A program made the position numbers and the translations under genes. The notes below the pieces were generated by a model. That model saw only the letters and a list, made by a program, of their open reading frames with translations, was not told the DNA's origin and did no database searches. From Aliicoccus persicus (GTDB lineage Bacteria > Bacillota > Bacilli > Staphylococcales > Salinicoccaceae), in assembly GCF_900110815.1 (NCBI RefSeq), contig NZ_FOIT01000004.1:33729-97728 (forward strand): a DNA stretch of 64,000 nt. Direction: 5' to 3'. This document shows positions 61,193-64,000 of this stretch, in pieces (position 1 is the first letter of the stretch; each line of letters begins with the position of its first letter).

Positions 61193-61942
61193 TTAACCCT
61201 GCACATCGAAAAATGAATCCAAGTCAGATACTTCTAATTTTACACCGACAAAGAAGTCGCCGAACACACCGTAACGTGCGGATGCTTCATCAAAGCGCAT
61301 TTCATAAACGATATGTTTGAACTGTAAAATATCGTCCGAGAACAGTGTAACGCCCCACTCAAACGCATCGAATCCAGTTGAACCCGTGATGAACTGTTTA
61401 ATTTTACCTGCATATTTACGTCCGATTAAAGCGTGATCTCGCATTAAACGTCTGCGCTCTTCCATCGGTAAACTGTACCAGTTATCATTGCCTTCACGCT
61501 TTTTATCCATTGGATAGAAACATACGTACTGTGAACGCGGTAATTCTGGGAATAGTCGCGCACGAACGAATGGATTTTGATACGGATCTTCAGCACTATC
61601 TTTGGCTAAGTAACTTCCCAACTCAAGGACAGAAACATATGAATAAGCCGGCTCTAAAAAGTCACTAATTCTCAATTTGTTTAACTCTAACTCAAGCGCG
61701 TTTAACTCATCCATTGTTGGACGCAACATCCATAGCATTAAGTCAGATTTTTGGCCCGTCATATTGTAAAATGCGTAACTACCTTCTTGATTTCTGTGGT
61801 TGTTCTCTAAACGGTTTAGGAATTCTTGTAACTCTTCGACCATCTCTCTATGATTATCAACAAGTCTTAGTGATGACCAATCAACGTTATATAATAAATG
61901 GAGGCTATACCAGCCATCTAGTGTTGTTGCTGCTTCGCTCAT
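61193..61942 (-). CDS. hemQ: Coproheme decarboxylase HemQ
   Basis: Last step of the coproporphyrin-dependent haem route of Gram-positives: decarboxylates coproheme to haem b. Chlorite-dismutase fold with [15 protein letters not shown] at the start, catalytic Tyr in [28 protein letters not shown] and [18 protein letters not shown]. The proximal His lies in RRLMRDH. 249 residues. AAGGAG precedes the ATG. Divergent from pta, as in S. aureus. Confidence 0.95.
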   Translation of the reverse strand: MSEAATTLDGWYSLHLLYNVDWSSLRLVDNHREMVEELQEFLNRLENNHRNQEGSYAFYNMTGQKSDLMLWMLRPTMDELNALELELNKLRISDFLEPAYSYVSVLELGSYLAKDSAEDPYQNPFVRARLFPELPRSQYVCFYPMDKKREGNDNWYSLPMEERRRLMRDHALIGRKYAGKIKQFITGSTGFDAFEWGVTLFSDDILQFKHIVYEMRFDEASARYGVFGDFFVGVKLEVSDLDSFFDVQG

Positions 61943-62055
61943 AGTTAATTCTCCTTTATATTATGTTAATTTTATCTTATCCCAAGAAATGTAGATGAGT
62001 GATGAATAATTGTGTCTAAATCGGTATAATTGGAATGGACATGAGGAGGTTGTTT

Positions 62056-63039
62056 ATGAATTTAATAGAAGATATTAAAACACAACTCAAAGGAAAAAAG
62101 GTCAAAATCGTTTTACCAGAAGGCAATGATGTACGCGTGCTGCGTGCAAGTGTTCGATTGAGTGAAACAGACTTTGTCAGTCCGATCGTGCTCGGTAATC
62201 CGAGTGAAATCGAGACACTGGCAAAACAAGAAGCGGTCGACACAAGTCAGCTGACAATTATTGACCCAACAGATAACCCGTATACAGATGAACTTGTCGA
62301 AGCGTTTGTGGCGCGCCGTAAAGGTAAAGTAAATGAAGCGGACGCGCGAGAATTACTAAAACAAATGAACTACTTTGGAACGATGCTCGTTTATACGAAT
62401 CGTGCCGATGGATTAGTTTCTGGTGCGGCACATTCAACAGCAGATACGGTGCGACCTGCACTGCAAATTATCAAGACGAAACCAGGCGTTTCAAAAACAA
62501 GTGGTATTTTCTTTATGTCACGTGATAAAGAACTCTATGTCATGGGGGACTGTGCTATCAATCCAACATTGACGGCTGAAGAACTTGCGGAAGTGGCAAC
62601 AGAAACAGCGAAGACAGCGCTTAGTTTTGGTATGACACCGAAAGTTGCACTGCTCAGTTTCTCAACGAAAGGTTCAGCGGTGACACCAGAAACAGAAAAA
62701 GTCGTGCGTGCGACAGAAATTGCACAGCAGACGTTACCAGATATCGTCATCGATGGTGAGTTCCAATTTGATGCGGCATTTGTCCCGAGCGTCGCAGCAA
62801 AAAAAGCACCGGAAAGCGCGTTGAAAGGAGACGCGAATGTCTTTATCTTCCCGAGCCTTGAAGCGGGTAACATCGGGTATAAACTTGCGCAACGCCTTGG
62901 TGGATTCGAAGCATACGGACCAATCTTGCAAGGATTAAATGCGCCAGTGAATGACCTTTCACGTGGTTGCAGCGAGGACGAAGTGTATCACCTCGCATTG
63001 TTTACAGCAACACAAGCGCTCGCACGTACCGATGTTTAA
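62056..63039 (+). CDS. pta: Phosphate acetyltransferase
   Basis: Interconverts acetyl-CoA and acetyl phosphate in overflow metabolism. VLPEGNDVRVLRAS near the start, GLVSGAAHSTADTVRPAL and SFSTKGSA mid-protein, and VFIFPSLEAGNIGYKL and GPILQGL near the end are all typical. The ATG at 62056 with GAGGAGGT gives 327 residues. A frame starting at 62035 lies before the ribosome binding site. It overlaps lipL by eight bases. Confidence 0.95.
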   Translation: MNLIEDIKTQLKGKKVKIVLPEGNDVRVLRASVRLSETDFVSPIVLGNPSEIETLAKQEAVDTSQLTIIDPTDNPYTDELVEAFVARRKGKVNEADARELLKQMNYFGTMLVYTNRADGLVSGAAHSTADTVRPALQIIKTKPGVSKTSGIFFMSRDKELYVMGDCAINPTLTAEELAEVATETAKTALSFGMTPKVALLSFSTKGSAVTPETEKVVRATEIAQQTLPDIVIDGEFQFDAAFVPSVAAKKAPESALKGDANVFIFPSLEAGNIGYKLAQRLGGFEAYGPILQGLNAPVNDLSRGCSEDEVYHLALFTATQALARTDV

Positions 63040-63826
63040 CCGTCAGTGGGATTTTTACGGCACGGAATTAGCGAAAGATCCAATGATGTCATTCGCTATC
63101 GATGACATGCTACAAGTGAAAATTTCTGAAAATGGTATAGGGAAATTGCGCGCGTGGGTGCATGATAAGTATGTCATCTTAGGATTGCACGATGCACGCT
63201 TGCCGTACTTAGAGTCGGGGTTGGAATATCTCCAACGAGCTGGCTACAAATATATCGTCCGCAACAGCGGCGGACTCGGCGTCGTACTCGATGATGGGAT
63301 TTTGAATTTCAGTATCATTGTCGAACGCAATAAAGTAGTCGACATTGATGATGGGTATGAAATGATGTTCCGCTTGGTTAAGGACAGTTTCCCAGAGTCG
63401 ACAGTTGAAGCGTATGAAATAGAACACAGCTATTGCCCGGGGTCGTATGATTTAAGCATCGGCGGACAGAAATTCGCAGGCATTTCACAGCGGAGAATTC
63501 GCCGCGGAGTGGCTGTACAAATTTATCTGTGTGTCGAAGGAGATGGTAGTCGACGAGCAAAGGTGATGCGCGAATTTTATCAGCGTGCAAAAGGTGATGC
63601 GGAAACAAAGTTCCATTATCCAGATGTGGATCCAAATCAGATGGCGTCACTGAGTGAATTGCTCGGCGTGGAAATCGATGTCGATGAAGTACTCGGTCGT
63701 TTGTTAGCGACTATTGAAGCTCAGGGTGGCATACTTTCAGAAATTACCGCTTTTGATGGATTGGATATTAAAGAAATTGAGCATCAGTACAAGCGGATGA
63801 TGGATCGTAACAAGGATATTGTGTGA
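63032..63826 (+). CDS. lipL: Octanoyl-[GcvH]:protein N-octanoyltransferase LipL
   Basis: Moves octanoyl groups from GcvH to E2 subunits in Gram-positive lipoate synthesis. BPL/LplA fold with LGLHDARLPYLESG, VRNSGGLGVVLDDGILNFS and the catalytic Cys in SYCPGSYDLSIGGQKFAG. 264 residues from the ATG at 63032 inside the pta end; the position directly after pta is conserved in staphylococci. A generic lipoate ligase is the alternative, but the YCPGSYDL motif and context favour LipL. Confidence 0.9.
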   Translation: MFNRQWDFYGTELAKDPMMSFAIDDMLQVKISENGIGKLRAWVHDKYVILGLHDARLPYLESGLEYLQRAGYKYIVRNSGGLGVVLDDGILNFSIIVERNKVVDIDDGYEMMFRLVKDSFPESTVEAYEIEHSYCPGSYDLSIGGQKFAGISQRRIRRGVAVQIYLCVEGDGSRRAKVMREFYQRAKGDAETKFHYPDVDPNQMASLSELLGVEIDVDEVLGRLLATIEAQGGILSEITAFDGLDIKEIEHQYKRMMDRNKDIV

Positions 63827-63851
63827 TTTAGTCGGTGGAGTGTTGTTTTGC

Positions 63852-64000
63852 GTGTCAGTGAGGAAGTTTCATTGGCACGTAAATCCATTTGCACGTCAGT
63901 GAGCGCATCTCATAGTCCGTCAAATCCGTTTGCAAGCCCGTGAGCTCACCTGATAGTCCGTCAAATCCATTTGCAAGCCCGTGAGCTCATCACATAGTCC
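63852..64000. repeat. 41-bp palindromic tandem array, at least four units (runs off the end)
   Basis: GTGAG units begin at 63858, 63899, 63940 and 63981, exact 41-bp period. The first unit is the same degenerate form (TTTCATTGGCACGTAAA) as in the 42.3 kb array, and later units share GTCAAATCC linkers and CATAGTCC arms. The array continues beyond the window. Confidence 0.92.

Overview
The window is a chromosomal segment of a low-GC Firmicute in or close to the Staphylococcaceae. The order lysS, ctsR-mcsA-mcsB-clpC, radA, gltX-cysS-mrnC-rlmB-rae1-sigH-secE-nusG, rplKAJL, rpoBC, rpsLG-fusA-tuf, kbl-tdh, tadA, pdxK-ung, hemQ, pta-lipL is the Staphylococcus order. Several genes usual there (pdxT, cysE, rpmG, the L7Ae-like gene after rpoC) are missing, and base composition looks higher than in S. 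aureus, so a Jeotgalicoccus/Salinicoccus-type relative is more likely than Staphylococcus itself. The genus assignment is an inference.

Layout. 0-3 kb: end of a folate cluster (folP-folB-folK), then lysS. 3.1-3.9 kb: palindromic intergenic repeats and a four-tRNA operon (Val, Gly, Leu, Ile). 3.9-8.8 kb: a MocR-type regulator divergent from pdxS, a carboxylesterase and a frameshifted nucleoside transporter. 8.9-13.4 kb: the CtsR-controlled protein-quality operon. 13.5-22.6 kb: radA, a PIN/TRAM protein, isoprenoid genes ispD-ispF, gltX, a T-box-controlled cysS and rRNA/RNA-processing genes. 22.7-38.7 kb: the transcription/translation block from secE to tuf, with an L10 leader and several promoters and terminators. 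38.9-42.3 kb: a repeat-rich secreted surface-type protein and a membrane-tethered hydrolase. 42.3-46.2 kb: a 41-bp palindromic tandem array and three tandem M20 amidohydrolases. 46.4-49.7 kb: threonine catabolism, a HAD phosphatase and tadA. 49.8-56.8 kb is the accessory part: a Fic protein with a symmetric four-box operator, an orphan Phd-like antitoxin, a Cof-type phosphatase, a five-gene radical-SAM RiPP operon and two more families of palindromic tandem repeats. 56.8-64 kb: folE2, bacillithiol deacetylase, pdxK, ung, small membrane proteins, hemQ, pta, lipL and the start of a second 41-bp array.

The most novel candidate is the peptide operon at 52.6-56.2 kb. It has a SPASM radical SAM enzyme, a 58-residue precursor with a CGTFC core and a near-perfect Shine-Dalgarno, a GNAT acetyltransferase, an MFS exporter and a 46-residue membrane peptide. 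Other notable points are a PdxS that lacks the glutaminase-docking N-terminal helix and has no adjacent pdxT, the dyad-symmetric Fic operator, a gene-conversion mosaic in the surface protein, and three repeat families whose periods (41, 52 and about 51-53 bp) are close to whole helical turns.
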